Source: CALHVX01 sp039198065 (GTDB lineage: Bacteria > Pseudomonadota > Gammaproteobacteria > Pseudomonadales > Azotimanducaceae). Taken from it: 64,000 nt of DNA. Positions 51,790 to 60,879 of this stretch are shown one piece after another. Every line of letters starts with the position of its first letter. Positions within the stretch are counted from its first letter, which is position 1. The stretch lies in contig JBCCTU010000004.1 of NCBI GenBank assembly GCA_039198065.1, positions 124,001-188,000 of the forward strand. The letters are read 5' to 3'. The translations under genes and the position numbers were made by a program. The notes under the pieces are model-generated. The model did not search any database. It saw only the letters and a list, made by a program, of their open reading frames with translations, and had not been told where the DNA came from.

Positions 51790-51951
51790 CTGCACGTTCT
51801 GACCGATCTGACACGGACATTGGTTTTCCTCATAGCCGTTCGCACCGCGCGACTCTGCAGTGGTACAGCGGCGCTTTGCTTTGACACCCAAGGGCAACCA
51901 AGGTGCGCAGTTGTCGTCCGTTCGCCAGAACTTGCGCGCTATACTCCGCGC

Positions 51952-54015
51952 GTGCCGCGCCAACACTCCATCCTCATAAGCCTAGCGCTTGCTGCAACTT
52001 CCTTAACCTACGGATCTGCCGTGATCGCGTCCGACGCTGAGGCAGATTCGGCCCCTCGCGCCGTTTATGCTCCAGCAGACTTTGCACGCTTCGCGCCACG
52101 CAGCGCGCTCGACATGGCTCGGCAGGTTCCGGGCTTTCCCATCGATGATGGCGACGGCGAACGAGGTTTTGGGCAGGCCGACACGAACATCCTCATCAAT
52201 GGACGCCGCATCTCCGGTAAGTCCAACGGACCGGTCGCCGCGCTCGGCCGCATCCCGGCGGACGATGTGGCCCGCTTGGAGGTCGTCGATGGCGCCAGCC
52301 TGGATATCGGAGGCCTTTCTGGCCAGGTGCTGAACGTTGTCACCCTGGCCGGCGGTGGCATCAGCGGTCGCTACCGCTACTCGCCCGAGGGCCGGACCGA
52401 TCGCGCGCCGGGTCGTTGGCGCAACGGCGCCTTTTCTCTATCCGGGGGAGGGGCTGCGACGGAGTGGACCCTCGACATCAGCAACGACGAGTCGGTCGGG
52501 GGGACCTTTGGTCCTGAATTCGTCTTCGATGGCGACGGAGCCTTGATTGATCGTCGCGAGGAAGCACTCATCGACGTCATCGATCAGCCGGGTCTGGCGG
52601 GCTCGCTGACCCGAGTCATGTCTGGCGGGACCGTTCTCAATCTCTCCGGGGAGGTCAACTGGTTCCTGTTCGACTCGGAGGAGGTTTCCCGCCAGTTCCC
52701 GGTCGGCGAATCACCACGCGTTCGCGAGCTCGTTCGCACCGAAGACGAGTTCAACTTTGAGGTGGGTGCAGACCTGGATTTCAGCCTGGGACCCGGGCGG
52801 TTGAAGCTGATCGGCCTGCATCGATTTGAGGACAGCCCGACAGAGAATCGGGTGCGCTTTGATTTTGAGGACGGCCGGCCATCGAGCGGGTCGGTATTCG
52901 AGCGTCAGGCAGACGAAGCAGAAACCGTGCTGCGCGCTGAGTTCACTCACGCGGCCCTCGGCGGGGACTGGCAGTGGGCGCTCGAAGGGACGCACAACTA
53001 TCTTGATATCGAGAGCGAGTTGCTCGTGCGCAACGAGCTTGGGGAGCTTGAGCCCAGTCCGCTTCCCGGAGCGTCTTCCCGGGTTGAGGAGGACCGGGCC
53101 GAGTTTACCCTCAGCTATAGCCACGCGTGGACTCCGGCGGTTCAGGTTCAGTACTCGCTCGGTGCTGAGTTCTCCGAGCTTCGCCAATCCGGTGAGTTTG
53201 GCCTGACCCGGGAGTTCGTTCGGCCCAAGGGGTTTGTCTCCGTCAACTGGAGTGCAGCACCAGGGCGGGACATCGCCCTGCAGCTCGAGCGGCGGGTCGG
53301 TCAGCTCAATTTCTTCGACTTCATTGCGTCGGTAAACGTCAATCAGGATCGGGTGAACGTGACGAACGTGAACCTTGTCCCGCCGCAAAGCTGGCTCCTG
53401 GACCTGCAGCTTCAGCAGGCGCTCGGCGACCTCGGATCGCTGACGCTGGGCGCCTTCTTCGAAGACATCACCGACAGTGTTGACCTGATCCCTATCGAGG
53501 GCGGTGGCCAGGCGCCGGGGAATCTCGATGAAGCGGTCCGCTATGGCGTATCGACCAATGCGACGCTGCTGTCGGACCCGGCAGGTTGGCGTGGGCTGCG
53601 TCTTGATCTCGAGGCTGCGTATACGAAATCTGAGGTCGATGATCCTCTGACCGGCGAGACGCGTCCGCTCTCGAACGACAGCTTCATCGACTTCGAGGCC
53701 ACGTTGCGGCAGGATTTTCCTGGAACGGCCTGGGCTGCCGGCATTCAATGGTTCTTTGATAAGGCCCGGCGCGCGGTGCGCATCGACGAAATCAGTGTCT
53801 TTAAGCCGAGTCGCGCGTTTACGCGGCTGTTCGTCGAGCACAAAGACGTGTTCGGCCTAACGCTTCGAGGCAGTGTCGCGAATCTCAACGACCGGGGCGG
53901 CGATTTCTTCCGGACGATCTTCAACGACCGCACGACGAACGATGTGGCGTTTCGAGAGGCGCGCTACCGGGACTTCGGGTTACTGATCCGGTTCGAGATA
54001 GAAGGCAGTTTCTAA
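51952..54015 (+). CDS. TonB-dependent receptor-like outer membrane protein
   Basis: 687 residues from GTG 51952. The signal peptide PRQHSILISLALAATSLTYGSAVIA is followed by the plug domain, with SALDMARQVPGF, QADTNILINGRRISG and IPADDVARLEVVDGASLD, then a beta-barrel with alternating strands and a typical C-terminal LIRFEIEGSF ending in Phe. It would bring a siderophore or other ligand across the outer membrane. It has no long TonB box that I can place. A TATACT box only 6 bp before the GTG suggests a leaderless mRNA. Confidence 0.8.
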   Translation: MPRQHSILISLALAATSLTYGSAVIASDAEADSAPRAVYAPADFARFAPRSALDMARQVPGFPIDDGDGERGFGQADTNILINGRRISGKSNGPVAALGRIPADDVARLEVVDGASLDIGGLSGQVLNVVTLAGGGISGRYRYSPEGRTDRAPGRWRNGAFSLSGGGAATEWTLDISNDESVGGTFGPEFVFDGDGALIDRREEALIDVIDQPGLAGSLTRVMSGGTVLNLSGEVNWFLFDSEEVSRQFPVGESPRVRELVRTEDEFNFEVGADLDFSLGPGRLKLIGLHRFEDSPTENRVRFDFEDGRPSSGSVFERQADEAETVLRAEFTHAALGGDWQWALEGTHNYLDIESELLVRNELGELEPSPLPGASSRVEEDRAEFTLSYSHAWTPAVQVQYSLGAEFSELRQSGEFGLTREFVRPKGFVSVNWSAAPGRDIALQLERRVGQLNFFDFIASVNVNQDRVNVTNVNLVPPQSWLLDLQLQQALGDLGSLTLGAFFEDITDSVDLIPIEGGGQAPGNLDEAVRYGVSTNATLLSDPAGWRGLRLDLEAAYTKSEVDDPLTGETRPLSNDSFIDFEATLRQDFPGTAWAAGIQWFFDKARRAVRIDEISVFKPSRAFTRLFVEHKDVFGLTLRGSVANLNDRGGDFFRTIFNDRTTNDVAFREARYRDFGLLIRFEIEGSF

Positions 54016-54069
54016 CTGTGACCGCCGGTGCCACACGCGTCGGGTTGGATAGAGAAAAGGGGAACGCCT

Positions 54070-56112
54070 GTGGCTACGGGTCTTCATCGCATCGTCGGAC
54101 TGGGTCTCCTCGTGAGCTGTGCTGCGTGCACTGTGGAAAATAGCCCGGCAACTCAATTGGAGAATGCAATGAAACGTTCGACGGCGACGACATCGCCTTA
54201 TGGCACCTGGGCGTCACCAATCAGTGCGTCCCTGGCCGCGGCATCGTCGAATGCCGTGCTCGCGTTGCAGCTCGACGGCGATGACCTGTATTGGCTGGAG
54301 TCCCGACCGCTGGAAGGGGGTCGTACGGTCGTTGCGAAGCACGTACCCGACGCGGCGCCGGTCGAGATCACCTCTGCGGAAGTGAACGTTCGAACGCGGG
54401 TGCACGAGTACGGCGGCGTGCCGTTCGTCGTCGTCGACGGAACGCTCTACTTTTCAAACTTCGCCGATCAAGCGCTCTATGAGCAGCGGCCCGGCGCGAA
54501 GCCGGTGCGCCGAACGCAAAGCGAGGGTCTGCGCTTCGCCGACTGTGCTTACGACCCCACGCGCGACCGCCTGCTGTGTGTCCGTGAGGATCATCGCGAG
54601 GACGGGGAGGCCGTCAACACGCTGGTTGCGGTCGAGCGTTCCGGTGCCGCGCACGACGGCGACATGCTCTGGCAGGGCAGTGACTTCGTTGCCTATCCCC
54701 GCGTCAGTGCGGATGGCCGGACGCTGGCATGGATTAGCTGGGATCACCCGAACATGCCCTGGGACAACGTTTCCTTGTGGGTGGCGCCGATCAACACCGA
54801 CGGTGCGTTGGGCACGCCTCGTCGTGTCAACGAGGGTATGGACGAGTCGGTACTTCAACCCGAGTGGGCTGAGGACGGCACGCTGTATTTTCTTGCGGAC
54901 CGGTCCGGTTGGTGGAACCTGCACCGCTTTGACGGTGATCGGGTCGAGCCGGTGCACGAGGTGTCGGCGGATCTCGGAGGGCCCCTGTGGTCGCTCGGGT
55001 CGAGGTTCTACGGCTTACTGTCTGCCGAGGAAGCGCTGATCGAATTTAACGGACCGGCAGGCTCCGGTCTTGGCGTGCTTGACCTCAAGCGTGGTGACCT
55101 GCGGGCGCTGTCGCTGCCCTACGTTACCGTTGCATCCTTAGTCGTTCGCTCCGGCGTTGCGTATTTTCTTGGTGGCCTGAAGGACGGCCCGAGCGAGGTG
55201 GTTGCACTCGAGCCGGCGACTGGCGAGTACCGGGTGCTTCATCGAAGCGGTGAGTCGGGTGTTGAGCCGGGCTACCTGGCGTCACCGGAGGCCATCACCT
55301 TTCCCACGGCCGGTGGCGCGGAGGCGTACGCCTACTACTACCCGCCGACGAACGCAGACTTCCAGGCACCGGAAGGGGAACTGCCACCGCTGATGGTGCT
55401 CATGCACGGTGGACCTACCGGCGCGACGTCGCCTAACTTCAGTTTGGCGAAACAGTTCTGGACGTCCCGCGGTTTTGCCATTGTTGATGTGAACTATCGC
55501 GGTAGCACCGGCTACGGTCGTGCGTTTCGCCAGGCGCTGAATGGGCAGTGGGGCGTTGTGGATCTTGAGGACGCGGTGGCAGCGACCGAGTATCTGGTGG
55601 CGAACAAGAAAGCGGACCCGGACCGGTTGTTGATCCGGGGCGGCAGTGCGGGGGGTTACACCACCTTGTCGGCGCTTGCGTTTACGGACGTATTCGCCGC
55701 CGGCGCGAACTACTTCGGGGTTAGCGATCTCAAAGCGCTCGCCGAGCACACGCATAAGTTCGAGTCCCGCTACCTGGATTCCATGGTCGGTCCGTATCCC
55801 GAGGCTGCGGACCTGTACGCCGCTCGATCACCGATCAATGCGCTGGATGGCTTCAACAGTCCGTTGATTACCTTTCAAGGTCTGGAAGATCGGGTTGTGC
55901 CTCCCGCCCAGTCGGAAATGATCTACGAAGCGTTGAAGGCGAAGGGCACACCAACGGCATATCTGCCTTTTGAGGGCGAACAGCACGGGTTCCGTAGTGC
56001 GGAGAACAATATCAAGGCGCTTGAATCGGAGCTCTACTTTTATGGCAAGGTGCTGGGGTTTGAGCCTGCGGGGACGTTGCCGGCGGTGACGATAGACAAC
56101 CTCGGCGATTGA
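54070..56112 (+). CDS. Prolyl oligopeptidase (S9) family peptidase, putative lipoprotein
   Basis: 680 residues from GTG 54070, with AAAAGGGG at 54055-54062. The N-terminus MATGLHRIVGLGLLVSCAAC has a lipobox (LVSC), so it is probably exported and lipid-anchored. A beta-propeller precedes the alpha/beta hydrolase with GGSAGGYTT (catalytic Ser526), GLEDRVVPP (Asp) and EQHGFR (His). It would cleave peptides in the periplasm. It lies 54 bp after the TonB receptor on the same strand; the pair may be a peptide uptake and degradation set. Confidence 0.88.
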   Translation: MATGLHRIVGLGLLVSCAACTVENSPATQLENAMKRSTATTSPYGTWASPISASLAAASSNAVLALQLDGDDLYWLESRPLEGGRTVVAKHVPDAAPVEITSAEVNVRTRVHEYGGVPFVVVDGTLYFSNFADQALYEQRPGAKPVRRTQSEGLRFADCAYDPTRDRLLCVREDHREDGEAVNTLVAVERSGAAHDGDMLWQGSDFVAYPRVSADGRTLAWISWDHPNMPWDNVSLWVAPINTDGALGTPRRVNEGMDESVLQPEWAEDGTLYFLADRSGWWNLHRFDGDRVEPVHEVSADLGGPLWSLGSRFYGLLSAEEALIEFNGPAGSGLGVLDLKRGDLRALSLPYVTVASLVVRSGVAYFLGGLKDGPSEVVALEPATGEYRVLHRSGESGVEPGYLASPEAITFPTAGGAEAYAYYYPPTNADFQAPEGELPPLMVLMHGGPTGATSPNFSLAKQFWTSRGFAIVDVNYRGSTGYGRAFRQALNGQWGVVDLEDAVAATEYLVANKKADPDRLLIRGGSAGGYTTLSALAFTDVFAAGANYFGVSDLKALAEHTHKFESRYLDSMVGPYPEAADLYAARSPINALDGFNSPLITFQGLEDRVVPPAQSEMIYEALKAKGTPTAYLPFEGEQHGFRSAENNIKALESELYFYGKVLGFEPAGTLPAVTIDNLGD

Positions 56113-56159
56113 CGGTGCTGCCAGCTTCCGCTTTTCCTGAGCACGACCGGTAAGCTGAC

Positions 56160-56651
56160 ATGCCCTGGGGTACGGAAGCAGTGCTTTGGGGATTGGCCTA
56201 CAGCCTATGGCTGAGCGCGCTCATTCTGCTTTCCTATCGGCACCAACCGCGGATCTGGCTGCATGACTATCCCCCGGAGATGCGCGCCTGTGTTCCACCG
56301 AAAACCGATTCTGAAGTGCGCCTGACCAGGCTCTGGGCGCTGCCGGTGACGGGCAGTATGCTGCTGATACCCGCGTTTATCGCTCTCTGGCGCGATGCGG
56401 TATACGGCTTCACCTATTTTGAGGCCTACGCGTTCGTCGTCACGATCATGTTGACCTTTTGCGTATTCGATCTGCTGGTACTTGATTGGCTGATCACCGT
56501 CTGGTGGCGCCCGGCCTGGATGCAGCTCAAGGGTGCTGAGGCGATGCGGCGTCACGACAACGTTCGCTACCATCTCGTCCGCTCCGTGCAAGGTCTCCCG
56601 TTTCCGCTCGTCGGTGGCGCAGTGGCGGCTCTGCCCTTTGTCCTACGCTAA
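56160..56651 (+). CDS. Hypothetical integral membrane protein
   Basis: 163 residues from ATG 56160. Four hydrophobic segments are visible (residues 8-25, 58-78, 85-115, 140-162), with a basic loop QLKGAEAMRRHDNVRYH. No family recognised. It starts 47 bp after the S9 peptidase and may be co-transcribed. Confidence 0.5.
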   Translation: MPWGTEAVLWGLAYSLWLSALILLSYRHQPRIWLHDYPPEMRACVPPKTDSEVRLTRLWALPVTGSMLLIPAFIALWRDAVYGFTYFEAYAFVVTIMLTFCVFDLLVLDWLITVWWRPAWMQLKGAEAMRRHDNVRYHLVRSVQGLPFPLVGGAVAALPFVLR

Positions 56652-56775
56652 GGCAAGGTGTGTCTGTCGGTTCTCAAGCACCATCCTTTCGAGGACGACG
56701 GTTGTTGGGTCTGCAGCGGGGCGACGCCTCGGACGACTCAGTCGTTGGCCACGCGAACGATAGGCCCGTGTGCGA

Positions 56776-57510
56776 TCACTGAGTCGCAAGATCCAACGGC
56801 CCAACGGTGAAGGCCGGCCGCTCCGTCGCTGCTTTGACCCGGACTTCGCCGTTGGCGCCGTTCATCAGCAGGTCGACGATCTCGCGCGCCATGACCTCGG
56901 CGGGCATGACGTTGAATTCCGGCTTGCGGAAGTTGTCCGGAACGATCGCCGTGTCCACCACACCGGGGCAGATGACGTTAATGCGCACGCCCGTACCCTC
57001 GTTCGCCGCGGCCACCGCCCGCCCGAAGCCGACCAACGCGTACTTCGTGGCCGTGTACATGGGATCAACGGGCACCAGCGTTAGACCAGCGGTCGAGGCG
57101 GTGATCGTGATGGCACCCCCTGCGGCTTTGAGGCGCGGTAGCGCCGCTTTCATGCCGTGGAAGACGCCGTCGAGATTCACGCCGACGATGCGGCGGTACT
57201 GGGCCTCCGATACGTCTTCGATGGCCAGATAGGGATCGTCCGTCGGCACGGTCATGATGCCGGCGTTCAAATGCACGTAAGTCGGCGTGCCAAGCTGTTC
57301 GGTGCAGGTCTGGAACGCCTGCTCGACGCTTGCGAGGGCGGTAACGTCACAGGCAATGAACAGCCCGCCAAGCCGCTCCGCGAGCGCGGAACCGGCGGCT
57401 TCGTTCACGTCGCAGAGAGCAACTCGTACGCCAGCGTCCGTAAGCTGCTCCGCGGTCGCGGCACCGATGCCCGTGGCTCCTCCGGTAATGAGTGCGACTG
57501 GTGTCGACAT
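56776..57510 (-). CDS. SDR-family oxidoreductase
   Basis: 244 residues from ATG 57510. TPVALITGGATGIGAATAEQL gives the TGxxxGIG motif; LNAGIM is close to the NNAG motif; YTATKYALVGF supplies YxxxK. The C-terminus VRINVICPGVVDTAIVP is standard. It is an NAD(P)-dependent oxidoreductase of unknown substrate. Confidence 0.87.
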   Translation of the reverse strand: MSTPVALITGGATGIGAATAEQLTDAGVRVALCDVNEAAGSALAERLGGLFIACDVTALASVEQAFQTCTEQLGTPTYVHLNAGIMTVPTDDPYLAIEDVSEAQYRRIVGVNLDGVFHGMKAALPRLKAAGGAITITASTAGLTLVPVDPMYTATKYALVGFGRAVAAANEGTGVRINVICPGVVDTAIVPDNFRKPEFNVMPAEVMAREIVDLLMNGANGEVRVKAATERPAFTVGPLDLATQ

Positions 57511-57612
57511 GCGCGATTCCCCCCTCGTCGGCGACTGGTCTGACGGCCAATGGTACTGGAATCGCGTCGGCGGAAGGGGTCAGGTACCCCCTTAAGGCTG
57601 TGTCAGCCCGGA

Positions 57613-57879
57613 TCAGGCCGCATCGCCCGCGATCGCTTCGAGCTGCTGGACGAAGCGCATGAGGGAGCGGCTGTTTGGGGTCTCGATGGCCACCTTACTG
57701 TGGAACAGAATCCGCGCGCTGACGTGACCGTCGGTAAGAGTGAAGCCGTAGCCATCGTAGTCGGTCAATGCAGTCAAACCGCCGAGTTCGTGGCCGTCGC
57801 CCGTGCGCGCTCCGCGTTCAAGTATGTTGGCGTAGGCGCGGTAGGCCGTGGCCGCATCGACTTTGGTTTCTGGCGCCAC
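57613..57879 (-). CDS. Small hypothetical protein
   Basis: 88 residues from GTG 57879. It is a compact alpha+beta sequence (LTALTDYDGYGFTLTDGHVSARILFHSKVAIETPN in pieces), with no signal peptide and no family I recognise. It is divergent from the cbb3 operon, separated by a 123-bp region that holds an inverted repeat at 57970-57983. Confidence 0.5.
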   Translation of the reverse strand: MAPETKVDAATAYRAYANILERGARTGDGHELGGLTALTDYDGYGFTLTDGHVSARILFHSKVAIETPNSRSLMRFVQQLEAIAGDAA

Positions 57880-57969
57880 GTTCGGCGTTCCTGCTCCGGG
57901 TTCCGTTGCTTGTGCGCAGCATAGTCTGCCGGGCGTTTTCCTACTGTTGTTCTATGGTTCAGGTTAACA

Positions 57970-57983
57970 ATCGGTTCACCGAT
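57970..57983. promoter_or_regulatory. Inverted repeat upstream of the cbb3 operon
   Basis: ATCGGTTCACCGAT is a perfect 6-bp inverted repeat with a 2-bp centre, 20 bp before the ccoN start. It overlaps a second palindrome, ACCGATCGGT (57978-57987). It does not match the FNR/ANR consensus. Confidence 0.35.
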
Positions 57984-58002
57984 CGGTCTTCAGCATCCGA
58001 CC

Positions 58003-59652
58003 ATGACTACGGCCATTGCTTTTCTTCTAGCCGCCACGTTCCTGATTTCCGTTGGCGGCCTCGCGCTGCTCATCTGGGCGCTGGCTAACGACCAATTCAC
58101 GCTCGGGGAACGCGCAGCCAGCACGATCTTCGGACCCGACGAAATCGGCCAGGTCGAAGACCCGGCAACGCCGACGGCTGCCCTCGCAGAAATGCAGCGC
58201 GAACGGGGCGAACTCGAAGAGGCCTCGGCGCAGCAGACCACAGTGTTTGAGGCCCGCGCGGAGGCGGATAAATCCTCCGGGTGGCCAGTGCGTTGGTGGC
58301 TCGCCTCGTCGCTCGTGTGGCTGGTCGTTGGATCAATATTCGGCGTCATAGCTTCCCTGAAGCTGCACATGCCCGACTGGCTCATCGAAGACGCTGCCAT
58401 GACCTTCGGTCGCCTGCGGCCTGCGCACCTAAACGTGGTCGCCTACGGTTGGGCGTCTATGGCGGGCGTGGGTGTGGGTATCTGGATGATTCCCAGGCTG
58501 TTCCGCACCGAACTCGTCGGCGGGCACTTTGCCGTTGCCGGGGCCGCTATCTGGAACATCGGCGTTGCCGTGGGAACGCTCGCGCTGCTGGCCGGGTTTT
58601 CCGACGGCATGGAATGGCTCGAGTTTCCCTGGCCCGTAGACATTGCCCTCGTGACCGGTGGCGCGCTGGCCGGTGTGCCGCTGGTGCTGTCGCTGCTCGC
58701 TCGGCGTGTGCAACATCTGTACGTCAGCGCCTGGTATCTGCTCGCGGCTCTGATCTGGTTCCCGATGCTGTTCGTGACCGGCAACCTGCCGAGCCTCTTC
58801 GGCGGCGTTGAGCAGTCGATGCTTAACTGGTGGTACGCGCACAACGTGTTGGGACTGTGGTTAACGCCGCTCGGGTTAGCTGCCGCCTACTACTTCATTC
58901 CTAAGATCGTCGGTAGTCCGATCTACAGCTACGGTCTGTCGCTCATCGGGTTCTGGGCGCTGGCGCTCTTTTACTCGCAGGTTGGTCTGCATCACCTCAT
59001 CGGTGGGCCTGTGCCGACCTGGGCGGTCACGATCAGCATCGTTCATAGCGTGATGATGGTTGTGCCCGTGATTGCAGTCTCGCTGAACCATCACATGACT
59101 GTGGCCAATCATTGGCGGCTGTTGTTGTACTCCCCGACGCTACGGTTCGTAACCGCAGGTGCGATGATGTACACCATGGCCAGCGTTCAGGGCTCGCTTG
59201 AGTCCCTTCGGGCGGTCAATGCGGTAACGCACTTTACGCACTACACCGTGGCGCACGCTCATCTGGGTGTGTACGGCTTCTATTCGTTTGTCATGTTCGG
59301 GGCGATTTATTTCATTCTGCCGCGCTTGACCGGCCACGAGTGGCCGTCGCCTCGGGCGATCGGTGCCCATTTCTGGTTGGTATTCCTCGGCTTCATCATC
59401 TATTTCTGGCCGTTGACCATCGGCGGTTGGCTGCAGGGGCTGGCGATGCTTGATCCTGCGCGCCCGTTTATGGAATCGGTGACCCTGACGGAGCCGTACC
59501 TCATCGCGCGGTCTGTTGGCGGCACGCTGATGACCATTGGTCACCTCATCTTTGCGGGCCACGCCTGGTTCGCACTCTACGGTGTCGGCCCGCTGCGTGA
59601 GGATCCGGCGCTGTTTCGTTCCCGCATCGCCCACGGACCAGCGACGACATGA
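58003..59652 (+). CDS. ccoN: cbb3-type cytochrome c oxidase subunit I with N-terminal CcoS-like segment (CcoS-CcoN fusion)
   Basis: 549 residues from ATG 58003. Residues 1-55, FLLAATFLISVGGLALLIWALANDQF and ASTIFGPDEIG, look like the CcoS (FixS) oxidase maturation protein. After a charged linker the CcoN core begins at about 93 (SLVWLVVGSIFGVIASLKL). Heme and CuB ligand regions are AHLNVVAYGW, WYAHNVLGLWLTPLG, the HH pair in VGLHHLIGG and THYTVAHAHLG. It catalyses O2 reduction in the inner membrane. A CcoN branch lacking separate CcoS and CcoQ is known in some gammaproteobacteria, but the fusion here is inferred by eye. Confidence 0.8.
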   Translation: MTTAIAFLLAATFLISVGGLALLIWALANDQFTLGERAASTIFGPDEIGQVEDPATPTAALAEMQRERGELEEASAQQTTVFEARAEADKSSGWPVRWWLASSLVWLVVGSIFGVIASLKLHMPDWLIEDAAMTFGRLRPAHLNVVAYGWASMAGVGVGIWMIPRLFRTELVGGHFAVAGAAIWNIGVAVGTLALLAGFSDGMEWLEFPWPVDIALVTGGALAGVPLVLSLLARRVQHLYVSAWYLLAALIWFPMLFVTGNLPSLFGGVEQSMLNWWYAHNVLGLWLTPLGLAAAYYFIPKIVGSPIYSYGLSLIGFWALALFYSQVGLHHLIGGPVPTWAVTISIVHSVMMVVPVIAVSLNHHMTVANHWRLLLYSPTLRFVTAGAMMYTMASVQGSLESLRAVNAVTHFTHYTVAHAHLGVYGFYSFVMFGAIYFILPRLTGHEWPSPRAIGAHFWLVFLGFIIYFWPLTIGGWLQGLAMLDPARPFMESVTLTEPYLIARSVGGTLMTIGHLIFAGHAWFALYGVGPLREDPALFRSRIAHGPATT

Positions 59653-60260
59653 CCCGCGCCCTTGGCATTGTTGCGGGTGCGGCGATGATTCTGCTCTTCG
59701 CTGCGCTCATGATCGTCGTTATGCCGTCCGTGCAGCTGCAGTCCGCCTCGCAACCGCCGGAAGGGCTGAAGCCCTATTCGCCGCTTGCCGCCGAAGGGCG
59801 TCAGGTCTACATCAGCCTCGGCTGCGTGTACTGCCACAGTCAGCAACCGCGGGACCCAAGTCTTGGACCGGACTACGAGCGCGGTTGGGGGCGACCCTCG
59901 GTACCGGGCGACTACGCCTACGACTCACCGCACCTGCTCGGCACCATGCGCACGGGTCCGGATCTCCTGAACATTGCCGTCCGCCAGCCCAGCCAGGATT
60001 GGCAACTTACGCACCTGTATAACCCGCGCTCGGTCATGGCGTGGAGCATCATGCCCGCGTACCCGTTTCTGTTTGAGCATCGCGACGAGGCATTGCCCGA
60101 CGACGTGGTCGTACAGCTCCCGCCGGATTACTCACCGGAAACGGGGGTCATCGTAGCCAAAGCCGACGCAATTGCATTGGTGCAGTACCTGCTCGAACTG
60201 GACCGCACCTATCCCGTCAACGCGATTCCCACGGCAGCCGTGGATACCGCAGGTGATTAG
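59649..60260 (+). CDS. ccoO: cbb3-type oxidase subunit II (CcoO), monoheme cytochrome c
   Basis: 203 residues from ATG 59649, overlapping ccoN by 4 bp. One N-terminal anchor (LGIVAGAAMILLFAALMIVV), the heme motif CVYCH in GCVYCHSQQPRD, and the MRTGPDLLNI and YNPRSVMAWSIMPAYPF blocks match CcoO. It transfers electrons to CcoN from periplasmic cytochrome. Confidence 0.92.
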   Translation: MTRALGIVAGAAMILLFAALMIVVMPSVQLQSASQPPEGLKPYSPLAAEGRQVYISLGCVYCHSQQPRDPSLGPDYERGWGRPSVPGDYAYDSPHLLGTMRTGPDLLNIAVRQPSQDWQLTHLYNPRSVMAWSIMPAYPFLFEHRDEALPDDVVVQLPPDYSPETGVIVAKADAIALVQYLLELDRTYPVNAIPTAAVDTAGD

Positions 60261-60879
60261 CGAAGCGCGACAGCGGGCGCTCCGGCGTGAGCTCGGCGAA
60301 CCGGAGGAGATGCGTAACCCCGTGCCCTGGCCGATCGCCATGCTAGCGCTGGTGCTCGTGTCCTGGGGGGCCTGGTACTACTTCCAGAACACGGGCTACG
60401 CGCTGATGGCCGGCGACAAGCGTACGGTGCTTCCCGCCGCACCTGCGGCCGATTCACTCGATGGCGGTCGCTTGTACACCAACAACTGCAGCTCCTGTCA
60501 TCAAGGTAACGGCGGCGGCCTCGCCGGTGTTTTTCCACCTCTCGCCGGATCCAGCTGGGTTACAGGCAGCGATGAGCGGTTGGTGCAGATTCTGCTCTAC
60601 GGCATTCAAGGGCCGATTGAGGTCAACGGTGTGACCTACAACGGCGCTATGCCGGCGTTTGGATACCTAAGCGATGGAGAGCTCGCCGCCGTACTCACCT
60701 TTATTCGTTCGAGCTGGGGCAACAGCGCGCCACCGATCGAGGAAGCAGCCATCACCGATGGACGCGGGCGCTTTGCAGACCGCACGACCCCCTGGGGTGG
60801 CGGAGAAGAATTGAACGAGGTCTTTCCTCCGACGGGTGAGACGGCCCCGACAGGCTCGACCGCGAACAGCGGTCCATGA
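60253..60879 (+). CDS. Membrane-anchored monoheme cytochrome c (CcoP-like)
   Basis: 208 residues from GTG 60253, overlapping ccoO by 8 bp. The start is chosen as the only one before the membrane segment (PWPIAMLALVLVSWGAWYYFQNT). It has a single heme motif, CSSCH, in TNNCSSCHQGNGGGLAG, and a Met-bearing YNGAMPAFGYLSD region. Classical CcoP has two hemes; this is shorter, so it is an alternative third subunit. It ends in a disordered Thr/Gly/Pro tail. Confidence 0.85.
   Translation: MISEARQRALRRELGEPEEMRNPVPWPIAMLALVLVSWGAWYYFQNTGYALMAGDKRTVLPAAPAADSLDGGRLYTNNCSSCHQGNGGGLAGVFPPLAGSSWVTGSDERLVQILLYGIQGPIEVNGVTYNGAMPAFGYLSDGELAAVLTFIRSSWGNSAPPIEEAAITDGRGRFADRTTPWGGGEELNEVFPPTGETAPTGSTANSGP

Noticed and set aside
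52711..53841. A 376-residue minus-strand frame inside the TonB receptor
   Set aside because: Antisense shadow of a beta-barrel gene with clear plug and C-terminal motifs.
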